In this document: one piece after another, positions 16,428 through 24,793 of the stretch
How the letters are laid out: each line of letters opens with the position of its first letter
Numbering within the stretch: position 1 is the first letter of the stretch
Assembly (NCBI RefSeq): GCF_030864005.1
Contig: NZ_CP132976.1
Span: 4,340,001-4,404,000 of the forward strand
Length of the DNA: 64,000 nt
Source of the DNA: Achromobacter seleniivolatilans
Lineage (GTDB): Bacteria > Pseudomonadota > Gammaproteobacteria > Burkholderiales > Burkholderiaceae_B
Direction of reading: 5' to 3'
The notes under the pieces: model-generated
What the model was told of the DNA's origin: nothing
Seen by the model: only the letters and a program-made list of their open reading frames with translations
Database searches by the model: none
Position numbers and translations under genes: made by a program

Positions 16428-17435
16428 ATGGCTCACATCTATCTGGACGAACTTCAACACCTGGCGGCGGCCGGTCTGGCCTCAGCCGGCGCCAACCCGG
16501 CCATGGCGGACAGCACTGCCCGCGCCCTGGTCTTTGCCGAAAGCCAGGGTCTCAGCTCGCACGGCCTGTCACGCGTGCCGTTTTACGCGGGTCACCTGCG
16601 CGCCGGCCGCGCCATCGGTTCAGCCGTGCCGCGCCTGGTACACGAGCGTGGCGGCGCGGCGCTGATCGATGCCGGCTCTGGCCTGGCGTTCCCCGCCTGC
16701 GCCATGGCCGTCGAAGAGGCGGCCACCCGCGCGCGGGAACACGGCATCGCTTTCATCGGCGTGGCCAATAGCCATCATTTTGGCGAAGCCGGATATCACC
16801 TGGAGGCCCTGGCTGACGCCGGTCTGGTGGCGCTGGCGTTGAGCAATTCGCCGGCCGCAATGCCGGCATGGGGCGGCAAACGTCCTCTGTTCGGCACCAA
16901 TCCCATCGCAGCCGTCTTTCCGCGGCGCGGCGGCGCCCGTCTGGTGATCGATCTGTCGCTGTCGCAAGTCGCGCGCGGCAAGCTGATGATCGCCGCCCGC
17001 GATAACCAGCCCATACCGCTGGGCTGGGCGCTGGATGCCGATGGCCAACCGACGACGGACCCCAAGGCCGGCCTGGCCGGCAGCATGTTGCCGGCAGGCG
17101 GGGTCAAAGGCGCAATGCTGGCAATGATCGTCGAACTGCTGGCTTGCGCGCTGACGGGCGCGCATTTTGGCTTTGAGACCGAATCTTTCTTTGTCGACGA
17201 AGGCGGCCCAGCGCGTCTGGGCCAGGCGTTCATGGCCATTGATCCGGGTGCGCTGGCCGGCAACAACACCTATCTAGAGCGTGTCGAAACGCTGGTGGAT
17301 GCCATGCTGGAAGACGAGGGCGTACGCTTGCCCGGAGACCGCCGCCGCAAACTGCGCGACGAAGCCCAGAAGCACGGCGTGGACATTCCAGATGCGTTGA
17401 TGGCGCAGTTGCGCGCCATGGCAGGCGCTGACTGA
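16428..17435 (+). CDS. comC: malate/L-lactate dehydrogenase family, (R)-sulfolactate dehydrogenase-like (ComC)
   Basis: This 335-residue protein belongs to the Ldh2/MDH2 oxidoreductase family. Segments such as ESQGLSSHGLSRVPFY, VANSHHFGEAGYHLE (active-site His), FGTNPIA and DLSLSQVARGKL are diagnostic. ComC uses NAD(P)H to interconvert sulfopyruvate and (R)-sulfolactate. GGAAGGAT precedes the ATG at 16428; an upstream ATG-less extension is rejected. It is the last gene of the operon and faces the AEC permease gene tail-to-tail. An ordinary ureidoglycolate or lactate dehydrogenase is the alternative. Confidence 0.74.
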   Translation: MAHIYLDELQHLAAAGLASAGANPAMADSTARALVFAESQGLSSHGLSRVPFYAGHLRAGRAIGSAVPRLVHERGGAALIDAGSGLAFPACAMAVEEAATRAREHGIAFIGVANSHHFGEAGYHLEALADAGLVALALSNSPAAMPAWGGKRPLFGTNPIAAVFPRRGGARLVIDLSLSQVARGKLMIAARDNQPIPLGWALDADGQPTTDPKAGLAGSMLPAGGVKGAMLAMIVELLACALTGAHFGFETESFFVDEGGPARLGQAFMAIDPGALAGNNTYLERVETLVDAMLEDEGVRLPGDRRRKLRDEAQKHGVDIPDALMAQLRAMAGAD

Positions 17436-17475
17436 CCTGAGCTGACGCCCCCTTGATCCAGGATTGCGCTGGCCC

Positions 17476-18372
17476 CTAGGCGCCGTGGGAAAACCACAGC
17501 ATCAAGGGTGCCAGCAGCAGGAACACCACGGTGGACACCAGCACGGCGCCCGCCGCGGTATCACCCAGCTGCGTGTAGCGCTTGGCGTACATATAGCTGA
17601 CCACCGCGCACGGCATGGCCATTTGCAAGGTCAATGCGCCCGCCAGCACGGGCTCCAGGTCCAGCGCCCACACGACCGCCAGCCCCGACCCCACCCCCAC
17701 GACCAGCCTGATGGCTCCCACCTTGGCGCCATCGCGCATGCCGTTGGAGGGAATCAGCGCCAGCGCATGGCCCAGGCTCAATAACATCAGCGGCACCGTG
17801 ACGGCGCCCAGCATCCTGGCCGTCTCGATCAGCCATTCGGGCACGGGAATGTGCAACATGCGCATCGCCACCGCGACAACGGACGCCAACAAAATAGGAC
17901 TCTTCCAACTGCCTTTGGTATTCACGCCCGGCAGCAGACGTACGGCAAACGTGTGCATGACAAAAGAATTGACGGCAAAAAATGCCACCGCGACCGATAG
18001 GCCCGCATCGCCAAATGCCAGCTGAGAAATCGGCAGGCCCAGATTGCCCGCGTTAGGCAGGAACGCGGTGGGCAGCAAGGTGCGCACCGGCAGTTTCCAC
18101 ACTTTCAGCAGCAAAGCGCTGACCAGGGCGCACAGCAACAGCGCCAGCAAGGTGGCCGCAGCCACGTCAGCCAGCGCGCGGTCGTCCAGATGCGTGGTGA
18201 CAAAGGTGTGGAATACCAGGGCGGGCGTCGTCACCGAGGTCACCAGCGTCGTGATGAATGCGCCCCCGAAGGGAACATCGCGCTTGCCCCAGAACACCCC
18301 GATGCCCACGCAAAACAACAACGGCAGCATCAGCACAAGGGTTGTGAGGTAGAACTGCGCGATGGCCAACAT
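17476..18372 (-). CDS. AEC (auxin efflux carrier) family permease
   Basis: This 298-residue integral membrane protein has about ten hydrophobic segments in two bundles, with the family's conserved NAGNLGLPISQLAFG region near residue 105 and AMPCAVVSYMYAKRY near the C-terminus. Bacterial AEC proteins export or exchange small organic acids such as malate. The gene is convergent with the sulfolactate operon, separated by 40 bases, so joint regulation is not implied. Substrate unknown. Confidence 0.82.
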   Translation of the reverse strand: MLAIAQFYLTTLVLMLPLLFCVGIGVFWGKRDVPFGGAFITTLVTSVTTPALVFHTFVTTHLDDRALADVAAATLLALLLCALVSALLLKVWKLPVRTLLPTAFLPNAGNLGLPISQLAFGDAGLSVAVAFFAVNSFVMHTFAVRLLPGVNTKGSWKSPILLASVVAVAMRMLHIPVPEWLIETARMLGAVTVPLMLLSLGHALALIPSNGMRDGAKVGAIRLVVGVGSGLAVVWALDLEPVLAGALTLQMAMPCAVVSYMYAKRYTQLGDTAAGAVLVSTVVFLLLAPLMLWFSHGA

Positions 18373-18493
18373 ACAACTATTCCGTCAGAGATAAGGAGAT
18401 TGATGCGTCGGGGCATCAATGCTTGCCTGCCGCCGCCGCGACCAGCAGCATAAGGCAACCTGTTAATGAAAGAGCGCCCAGCACCCACCCGCC

Positions 18494-18847
18494 ATGTCCG
18501 CTACCGACCGTACAGCCAGCCACCGTTCCGCCGCCGCCGGCCCATCCATCAGCCGCGCCGCGGTGCTGCGTTCATCGCTGCCGCTATCCACCCAGCATCC
18601 GCCCATTCCCTCGCTTGCGTCGCTAGCGGGGCAACCCCGCAAAACCCTGTCTGAACGTCAGGCCGCTTGCCTGCACTGGTCCGCCGCAGGCAAGACCAGC
18701 TGGGAAACCGCCCGTATCCTGGGCGTCAGCGAAAGCACGGTTAATTTTCATCTGCGCAACGCCTGCAACAAGCTTGGCGTGCGCGGCAGGCGCGCCGCCG
18801 TGGTGGCGGCACTGCGGCTGGGCTTACTGGATTCCGTCACGGTTTAA
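18494..18847 (+). CDS. small LuxR-type HTH protein without sensory domain
   Basis: This 117-residue protein ends in a complete LuxR/GerE DNA-binding domain: LSERQAACLHWSAAGKTSWE then ARILGVSESTVNFHLRNACN. The phrasing WxAxGKTSWE and TVNFHLRNACNKL is that of autoinducer-type LuxR proteins. The first 50 residues are Ser/Ala/Pro-rich and carry no acyl-homoserine-lactone pocket. The ATG at 18494 lacks a ribosome binding site, so the exact start is unsure. The 3' end overlaps the convergent lipoprotein gene by 11 bases. Target genes unknown. Confidence 0.75.
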   Translation: MSATDRTASHRSAAAGPSISRAAVLRSSLPLSTQHPPIPSLASLAGQPRKTLSERQAACLHWSAAGKTSWETARILGVSESTVNFHLRNACNKLGVRGRRAAVVAALRLGLLDSVTV

Positions 18848-19349
18848 GCACGACCGACCGCAGGAATTCCCGCGCGCGTTCGGCGGGCAGGCTCTCCTGG
18901 GTGCCAGCGGCCACGGCTTCGATCAGCATCGTGTCGGTCACCCAAACCTTGGCTTGCAGCCAACCCGGCTTGCCCATCGCCTGGCCCTGAACCTCAATTT
19001 CCTGCCCGTAAGCTGGCCACTCCATTGGGGGAGTCGCCTGCATATTTGTATACAGCGAGCGCATCAATGCCATGCCCAGCGCCCGCCGGGCGCCCGGGTC
19101 TGCCGCAACTTCCGGCGGCAAGGGCGCCGACCCTATGGCAAAAACGGCTTCGCCCACGGTGGCAGAAGCCAGAGTAAAACGCAGAGTATGGGTATCCAGC
19201 CGCAAGTCTCGGGTATCCGTCATGACCCGGTCGGGAAAGGCGGCCCGCACGTGACCGTCGGCTACGTCGACTTCCCGCCAGTTGTAACGGGGCGAGCACG
19301 CAGCCACCAGTACCGCCAACCCCACAATCAGGCCGGCTTTCTTGAACAT
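18837..19349 (-). CDS. putative lipoprotein
   Basis: From the ATG at 19349 this is a 170-residue protein starting MFKKAGLIVGLAVLVAACSP, with a clean lipobox LVAAC, so it should be lipidated and anchored in the envelope. Longer in-frame starts exist (ATG at 19376 and a further codon at 19403) but they add residues before the signal peptide. No domain is recognised in the mature part. A single-pass beta-rich fold is likely from its alternating pattern, but this is weak. It is divergent from the alpha/beta hydrolase. Confidence 0.7.
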   Translation of the reverse strand: MFKKAGLIVGLAVLVAACSPRYNWREVDVADGHVRAAFPDRVMTDTRDLRLDTHTLRFTLASATVGEAVFAIGSAPLPPEVAADPGARRALGMALMRSLYTNMQATPPMEWPAYGQEIEVQGQAMGKPGWLQAKVWVTDTMLIEAVAAGTQESLPAERAREFLRSVVLKP

Positions 19350-19420
19350 GAAACGAAACAGCGATGAAATCGTCATTACCCGTGGACCAGGACAGTCTTT
19401 CAATTCAAGGAATCACGAAA

Positions 19421-20329
19421 TTGTCGCCGATTTCAATGACCCCCGCGCCCGACGGCACGCCACTGGCCAACTATGTATGGCCCGCCGCCCCCAATGTCGC
19501 CCCGCCTATCGTCGGCCCGGGCACGCCCAGTATCTACCTGCTGCACGGTCTTAGCGAGCACGCCGGCCGGTACGACCGCCTGGCCCGCTGGCTGACCGCC
19601 CGCGGCTGGACCGTCGGGGCGCACGACCACCGCGGCCACGGCCGCTCTGGCGGTCCGGCCGCCACGCTGAGCCACCAGGAAGACCTGGTGACCGACGCCG
19701 TAGACCGGCTGCGCGCCTGGACGCTGGCCCACGGCCGTCCGCCCATCCTGCTGGCGCATAGCCTGGGCGCCCTGGTTGCGGTACGGATCGCCCTGCGGCG
19801 GATGGCCGAACTGGACGCCTTGGTGCTCAGTTCCCCGCCTTTTGTGGTCAATGTGCCACTGTGGGTACGCCGCACCCTGACCTGGATGTCCCTGCACGCG
19901 CCCGACCTGCGCGTGCCCCATGGCTTGGCGCCCGCCCGGATTTCCCACGACCGGGCGGTGGTCAAGGCCTACCGGGCCGACCCCTTGGTGCGCCGCCGCA
20001 TGACGGGCCGACTGGCGCGTTTTGTGGACGAAGGCGGCCAGGAATCCCTGCGCGAAGCCGCGCTTTTACCCTGCCGCACCCTGCTGATGGTGGCGGGTGA
20101 TGACTCTATCGTGGCAGCCGAGGGCAGCCGCCAGTTTGCCCAGCGGGCGCCAGCTGAATTGCTGACCCTGCGCTGGTACGACACCGCCTGGCACGAAATT
20201 TTCAATGAAACGGCCCCTATTTCCGACCCGGTCTACGCAGACCTGGACGAGTGGCTGGCACGCACCGCGCAGGCATTGTCCCTGCGCCCTGTATTGGCTC
20301 CCTCGGCACAGGAGGCCGGCACCCCGTAA
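19421..20329 (+). CDS. alpha/beta hydrolase, monoacylglycerol-lipase-like
   Basis: About 302 residues form a serine hydrolase of the lysophospholipase/monoacylglycerol lipase type: IYLLHGLSEHAGRYDRLARW carries the oxyanion HG, GHGRSGGP follows, and the nucleophile sits in LLAHSLGALVA; the acid is near VAGDDSIV and the histidine near TAWHEIFNE. The start is uncertain. TTG at 19421 is chosen because AAGGAA lies eight bases upstream; ATG at 19364 and 19436 are alternatives without such a site. The gene lies 32 bases before gshA. Confidence 0.8.
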   Translation: MSPISMTPAPDGTPLANYVWPAAPNVAPPIVGPGTPSIYLLHGLSEHAGRYDRLARWLTARGWTVGAHDHRGHGRSGGPAATLSHQEDLVTDAVDRLRAWTLAHGRPPILLAHSLGALVAVRIALRRMAELDALVLSSPPFVVNVPLWVRRTLTWMSLHAPDLRVPHGLAPARISHDRAVVKAYRADPLVRRRMTGRLARFVDEGGQESLREAALLPCRTLLMVAGDDSIVAAEGSRQFAQRAPAELLTLRWYDTAWHEIFNETAPISDPVYADLDEWLARTAQALSLRPVLAPSAQEAGTP

Positions 20330-20361
20330 AATCTGGCGACAGACCCCAACGAGAATAATCC

Positions 20362-21933
20362 GTGACCGATACCGCCGCCAACCGTCTCTCCCGCCTAGAG
20401 GCCAACCGCTCGCTACTGACTCAAACCCTGCGGGGCATTGAGAAAGAGGGCCTGCGCGTGGACGAGCAGGGCATCCTGTCCCGCTTGCCGCACCCCGCAG
20501 CCTTGGGCTCGGCGCTGACCAACGAACACGTCACCACCGATTACTCCGAATCGCTGCTGGAACTCATCACGGGCACGCACACGAATGTGGACGCGTTGCT
20601 GGCCGAACTGACGAACACCCACCGCCATGTCTACAGCGTGCTGGACCATGAACTGATCTGGAATCAGTCCATGCCCGCCACGCTGCCCCCCGAAGCGGAC
20701 ATTCCCATCGCCTGGTACGGCAAGTCCAATACCGGCATGCTCAAGCATGTGTACCGCCGTGGCCTGGCCGAGCGCTATGGCAAAACGATGCAATGTATCG
20801 CCGGGGTTCACTACAACTTTTCTCTGGCCGAAGACCTGTGGTCGGTGCTGGATACGCAGCCGGGCTCAGTGCAAGACCGCCGCTCGCGCGGCTATATCGG
20901 ACTGATCCGCAACTTCACGCGCTATTCCTGGCTGCTGATGTACTTGTTTGGCGCCGCTCCTGCGCTGGCCAGCGACTTTTTACGCGGCCAAGAACACCCG
21001 TTGCAAAAACTGGGTGATCACACGCTGTACCTGCCGCACGCCACCAGTCTGCGCATGAGCGATCTGGGCTATCAGAACAAAGCCCAGTCGCAGCTCAAGC
21101 TTTGCTACAACGATCTGGATACTTTCCTTGGCCGTCTGTATGACGCCGTGACGCAACCATGGCCTGAATATCAAAAGATCGGCACGCAGCGCGACGGTGA
21201 ATGGATCCAGCTCAACACCAACGTGCTGCAGATCGAAAACGAGTACTACTCCAGCATCCGGCCCAAGCGCGCCACCGGCCGTTGCGAACGCCCGATCACG
21301 GCATTGACGGAACGCGGCGTGCAGTATGTGGAAGTCCGCTGCCTGGATATCGACCCGACATCCCCCGTTGGCATCGACGCCAGCACCAGCCGTTTCGTAG
21401 ACGCATTCCTGCTGTTTTGCACCGCCTCGGACAGCCCCTTCTTCCCCGCCAGCGGTTACTGTCAGCGCAGCGCGGACAACTTCTCGCTCGTCGTCAAGGA
21501 AGGCCGCAAGCCTGGCCTGATGCTTGACCGTGAAGGCCAAGCCATTGGTCTGGCGCAGTGGGGCCACGAATTACTGGACCAGATTGCACCGTACGCCGCC
21601 CTGTTTGACTCGGCGCTTGGCGGCAGCGCCTATGCCGAAGCGCTGGCCGCGCAACGCGTCAAGCTGGACCAGCCCGATGCCACGCCGTCGGCCCGACTGC
21701 TGTCTTCGTTGATCGACAGCGGCCTGTCGTTCCATGACTATTCGCTGGACCTGAGCCGCAAGCACGCCGAGGCGCTGCGCGCTGAGCCGCTGCCTTCGGA
21801 TCTGGCGCGAGCCTATGAAGAGGCCGCTGCGCAATCCACCGCGGAACAGCTGCGTATTGAGCAATCGGACACGGATGATTTCGGGACCTATGTCGCCCAG
21901 TATCACGCAGCGCTGAAAGCCCCGCGCAAATAA
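20362..21933 (+). CDS. gshA: glutamate-cysteine ligase
   Basis: This 523-residue enzyme makes gamma-glutamylcysteine, the first step of glutathione synthesis. It aligns in length and in pattern with the E. coli GshA class: LRGIEKEGLRVDEQG at the N-terminus holds the metal- and glutamate-binding Glu residues, followed by TDYSESLLELITG and YIGLIRNFTRYSWL. It starts with GTG at 20362 behind a weak GAGA. A 15-base-pair hairpin lies just after the stop. Glutathione links loosely to the 5-oxoprolinase genes at 3.3-5.8 kb, but they are separate units. Confidence 0.94.
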   Translation: MTDTAANRLSRLEANRSLLTQTLRGIEKEGLRVDEQGILSRLPHPAALGSALTNEHVTTDYSESLLELITGTHTNVDALLAELTNTHRHVYSVLDHELIWNQSMPATLPPEADIPIAWYGKSNTGMLKHVYRRGLAERYGKTMQCIAGVHYNFSLAEDLWSVLDTQPGSVQDRRSRGYIGLIRNFTRYSWLLMYLFGAAPALASDFLRGQEHPLQKLGDHTLYLPHATSLRMSDLGYQNKAQSQLKLCYNDLDTFLGRLYDAVTQPWPEYQKIGTQRDGEWIQLNTNVLQIENEYYSSIRPKRATGRCERPITALTERGVQYVEVRCLDIDPTSPVGIDASTSRFVDAFLLFCTASDSPFFPASGYCQRSADNFSLVVKEGRKPGLMLDREGQAIGLAQWGHELLDQIAPYAALFDSALGGSAYAEALAAQRVKLDQPDATPSARLLSSLIDSGLSFHDYSLDLSRKHAEALRAEPLPSDLARAYEEAAAQSTAEQLRIEQSDTDDFGTYVAQYHAALKAPRK

Positions 21934-21952
21934 AGCGTATCGTTAGGGTTTT

Positions 21953-21987
21953 GGTTCACGCCGCCTGCATGTCAGGCAGCGTGAACC
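21953..21987 (+). other. long stem-loop between gshA and lipocalin
   Basis: GGTTCACGCCGCCTG (21953-21967) pairs with CAGGCAGCGTGAACC (21973-21987) with one mismatch and a five-base loop. It is followed only by GCGTTTG, so it is a weak terminator for gshA or a leader element for the lipocalin gene 27 bases downstream. Confidence 0.55.
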
Positions 21988-22014
21988 GCGTTTGTCACCA
22001 AGGAGGTTTTCCCC

Positions 22015-22536
22015 ATGCGTCGCACCGCAACATTCCTGCTGGCCCTGGCCGCCAGCATGACGGGGATCGCTCATGCCGCGCCGCCGCCCATGCAGACTGT
22101 GCAATCGGTGGATCTGAAGCGTTACGCCGGCATGTGGTACGAGATCGCGAATTTCCCCATGTTCTTCCAACGCAACTGCGTCGGAGACACCACCGCTGAA
22201 TACACGGCGCATGCCGATGGCACCATCGGCGTGAACAATCGCTGCCGCACCAAAGATGGCGATGTCGATTCCGCCTCGGGCACCGCCACCGTGGTGGAAG
22301 GCAGCAACAACGCCAAGCTGGAAGTCTCGTTCGCCAAGCCCTTCAAGGGCGATTACTGGGTGATTGGACTGGACCCGGAATACCGCTGGTCCGTCGTCGG
22401 CACGCCAGACCGTAAGTACCTGTGGATACTGTCTCGTTCGCCGAAGCTGCCCAAGGAAGAACTGGACAAAGCGCTGGCCGCCGCCACCGCGCAGGGCTAC
22501 CAGCTGGACGAGCTGCGCTACACGCCGCAAAAGTAG
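22015..22536 (+). CDS. blc: lipocalin family protein (Blc-like)
   Basis: This 173-residue exported protein has a signal peptide (ending IAHA) and the bacterial lipocalin start VDLKRYAGMWYEIANFPMFF, which contains the G-x-W motif, then YRWSVVGTPDRKYLWILSRS, the second conserved region. There is no lipobox cysteine, so unlike E. coli Blc it seems periplasmic rather than lipidated. The role is probably lipid or fatty-acid binding in the envelope. AAGGAGG lies eight bases before the ATG, and a strong terminator follows the stop. Confidence 0.88.
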   Translation: MRRTATFLLALAASMTGIAHAAPPPMQTVQSVDLKRYAGMWYEIANFPMFFQRNCVGDTTAEYTAHADGTIGVNNRCRTKDGDVDSASGTATVVEGSNNAKLEVSFAKPFKGDYWVIGLDPEYRWSVVGTPDRKYLWILSRSPKLPKEELDKALAAATAQGYQLDELRYTPQK

Positions 22537-22542
22537 GATAAA

Positions 22543-22575
22543 AAAAGCGCGGCGGCCAAGGCACGTCGCGCTTTT
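22543..22575 (+). terminator. Rho-independent terminator after lipocalin gene
   Basis: AAAAGCGCGGCG (22543-22554) pairs with CGTCGCGCTTTT (22564-22575); the T-run is built into the stem. The symmetric A and T tracts could also serve the facing minus-strand gene. Confidence 0.75.
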
Positions 22576-22618
22576 CACCAGCCGGGCCGGTCAACAACCG
22601 GCCCGCCATTCGCTTTGA

Positions 22619-23563
22619 TCAGCCCGCGTAATTACGCGCCAGTCTGACCACCGTTACGCCGGGCTTGAGCTGGCGCAGCGACGGCATGATCAATGTGCAT
22701 TGATCATAGGGCGTCACGATTGGCTGGCCATCGGCCCAACCAATCACCGAGCCCGCCTGTTCAAACGTCTCCAACCCCGTCCACGCCTCGGCAAATCGCA
22801 CGTCCATAGACGGCGCGACCACGGCGTTGGTGACTTCCAGCACGCGCTGGTTTGCGGGGTCCGGCAGCAACCAGCCCGAAGGCAGATCCGCTGCGTCCAG
22901 CACTCCCGATTCCACCAGCATGCGCGCCACCATATCGCGGGCCACGTCGCGCGACGACAGGTCGCCGTGGAATCCGCACTCGATCAGCAACGCGCACGCA
23001 TCTTCTCGCGCCGGGTCGCCGAATTGTGCAAAGTCACGCATACGCACGCCATCTTTGTGCCCCGCGTCCACGATGACGTGTTGCGGCGCTTTCAAGCGGC
23101 GGGCCAGGTCGATGTTGCGGGGCAAGACGCCGGTCAATAACAAGGGCGCGCCCGCCTCGTGCATGGAATGCAGATCCAGCAGCCAGTCGGCGCGCAGCAC
23201 CCACGGGCGCAATGCCGCGCCGCGCTGACGGTCTGGCGTCGTGGGGTTGTCCAGACGTTCGGCGCTCCAGACCCGGTTCATGTCTTCGACGACAAAACGC
23301 GATGCGTCGTGATTGGAATGATCAAAACGGTCAAAGGCGTCCAGATTGCAAAACGCCAGCGTCAGGCTGCCGCGGCGAGGTTTGACGCCTGCCGCGAGTA
23401 GATCCTTCAACGCCCAAGCGCCGCACAACTCGTTGCCATGCACCAGTGCGGACACCATGAGCGCCCGTCCCGGCACGCCCGAATCAAAATGCCATACGCC
23501 CGGCGTATCGGTATTTCCGGCGCGCTCGGCGCTCAGGTCGGGAACGGGAAGCTTGAATTCCAT
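22619..23563 (-). CDS. succinylglutamate desuccinylase/aspartoacylase family deacylase
   Basis: This 314-residue zinc enzyme of the AstE/AspA (M14-like) family has His42 and Glu45 in LVHGNELCGAW, His132 in DLHSM and the catalytic Glu195 in LIECGFHG. Such enzymes release an acyl group from an N-acyl amino acid. It is not the AstE of the arginine succinyltransferase pathway by context. It follows a Bug receptor on the same strand with a 56-base gap, so the pair may import and deacylate one compound. A paralogue with about 60 per cent identity by eye lies at 49218-50189. Confidence 0.82.
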   Translation of the reverse strand: MEFKLPVPDLSAERAGNTDTPGVWHFDSGVPGRALMVSALVHGNELCGAWALKDLLAAGVKPRRGSLTLAFCNLDAFDRFDHSNHDASRFVVEDMNRVWSAERLDNPTTPDRQRGAALRPWVLRADWLLDLHSMHEAGAPLLLTGVLPRNIDLARRLKAPQHVIVDAGHKDGVRMRDFAQFGDPAREDACALLIECGFHGDLSSRDVARDMVARMLVESGVLDAADLPSGWLLPDPANQRVLEVTNAVVAPSMDVRFAEAWTGLETFEQAGSVIGWADGQPIVTPYDQCTLIMPSLRQLKPGVTVVRLARNYAG

Positions 23564-23619
23564 GGTGTGATCCGCTTGTCTGCCTGGTATTGCAATGAGA
23601 GGAATGCCGCGCCTGAAAC

Positions 23620-24612
23620 TTATTGCGCTTCGATTTTGGCGGCCTTCACCAGCGCGCCGTACTTCTTCGTTTCTTCAGCCTGATAGGCCACGGGGTCGAT
23701 GCCCGGCTTGGCCACTTCGCCGCCCGCTTCCTGCATCTTGGCGCGGAACGCTTCGGACTTCAGCGTTTCATCCAGCACGGCGCGCAGCTTTGCCGCCACC
23801 GGCTCCGGCAAACCTGCCGGACCATACAGCGCGAACCACAGATTGATATCCACGGATTCAAAGCCCGGAGTCGCAGCCAGAGGCGCAATCTCGGGCGCAG
23901 CCGGCGAACGCTTGTTCTCGGTCAGGCCCAGCGCCACGATGTTGCCGCTGCGCACTTGCGGCAGGCCGGAAGACAGCACCAGCATGCCGTAGTCCAGCTG
24001 ACCGCTCATCAGGTCGGTGACCAGCGGCGACACGCCACGGTACGGCACATGTTCGGCGCGCGTACTGGTGGCTTGATTGATCATCTCGCCAGCCAGGTGC
24101 AGCGTCGTGCCCACGCCAGAAGAGCCATAGTTGAACGTGCCCGGCTCTGCGCCACGCAGTTTTTGCAGATAATCAGCCGCCGTCTTCACGCCCGAATTCT
24201 TGCTGGCAGCCAGCAGCATCGGCTGCGACGCCACGATGCCCAACGCCGTGAAATCCTTGGCGCTGTCGTACTTCACGGCGGTGTTGATCATGCGGGCAAT
24301 CACCATTTCATTGGTGGAACCCAGAAAAATCGTATAGCCGTCCGGCGCGGCGCGTGCCACGCGTTGCGCGCCGATCGTGCCGCCAGCGCCGCCCACGTTT
24401 TCCACTACAACCGTCTGGCCCAGGCGTTTGCCCAGTTCTTCGCCCAACAGGCGAGCCGTCAGGTCCAGGCTACCGCCTGCGGGATAACCCACAATCAGCG
24501 AGACGCTGCGGGCGGGGTAATCAGCGGCAAAGGCCGCGGGTGCGGCAATCAGCGCCGAGCTTGCACAGAACGCAGCAATTGCGCCGCGCAACGGATGTAG
24601 AACGGACTTCAT
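23620..24612 (-). CDS. Bug family (TctC-like) periplasmic receptor
   Basis: This 330-residue protein has a signal peptide ending AAFAA and the Bug signatures VSLIVGYPAGGSLDLTARLL, VVVENVGGAGGTIGAQRVA and HVPYRGVSPLVTDLMSGQLD. The ATG at 24612 follows GGGAAGAAAAT, so the longer frame to 24759 is not used. It lacks neighbouring TctA/TctB genes. Lying upstream of the AstE-like deacylase, with a LysR gene before it on the same strand, it probably binds an acylated amino acid or related carboxylate. Confidence 0.87.
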   Translation of the reverse strand: MKSVLHPLRGAIAAFCASSALIAAPAAFAADYPARSVSLIVGYPAGGSLDLTARLLGEELGKRLGQTVVVENVGGAGGTIGAQRVARAAPDGYTIFLGSTNEMVIARMINTAVKYDSAKDFTALGIVASQPMLLAASKNSGVKTAADYLQKLRGAEPGTFNYGSSGVGTTLHLAGEMINQATSTRAEHVPYRGVSPLVTDLMSGQLDYGMLVLSSGLPQVRSGNIVALGLTENKRSPAAPEIAPLAATPGFESVDINLWFALYGPAGLPEPVAAKLRAVLDETLKSEAFRAKMQEAGGEVAKPGIDPVAYQAEETKKYGALVKAAKIEAQ

Positions 24613-24793
24613 ATTTTCTTCCCTGGGGTGCTGTGGTGGACGGCGGAGCCGTCTCATTTGAGGTTTCGGGAAGTATTTTCGCGGGCGGCCTGTATGCCAT
24701 CCGTGCCAAAACGGCACATTGCCGTGCTGATCTGGTTCTACGCCTTGGCCTATTGCCAACTGCCATTTGTCACCTGCCGTTCAGGCTGGCGCG

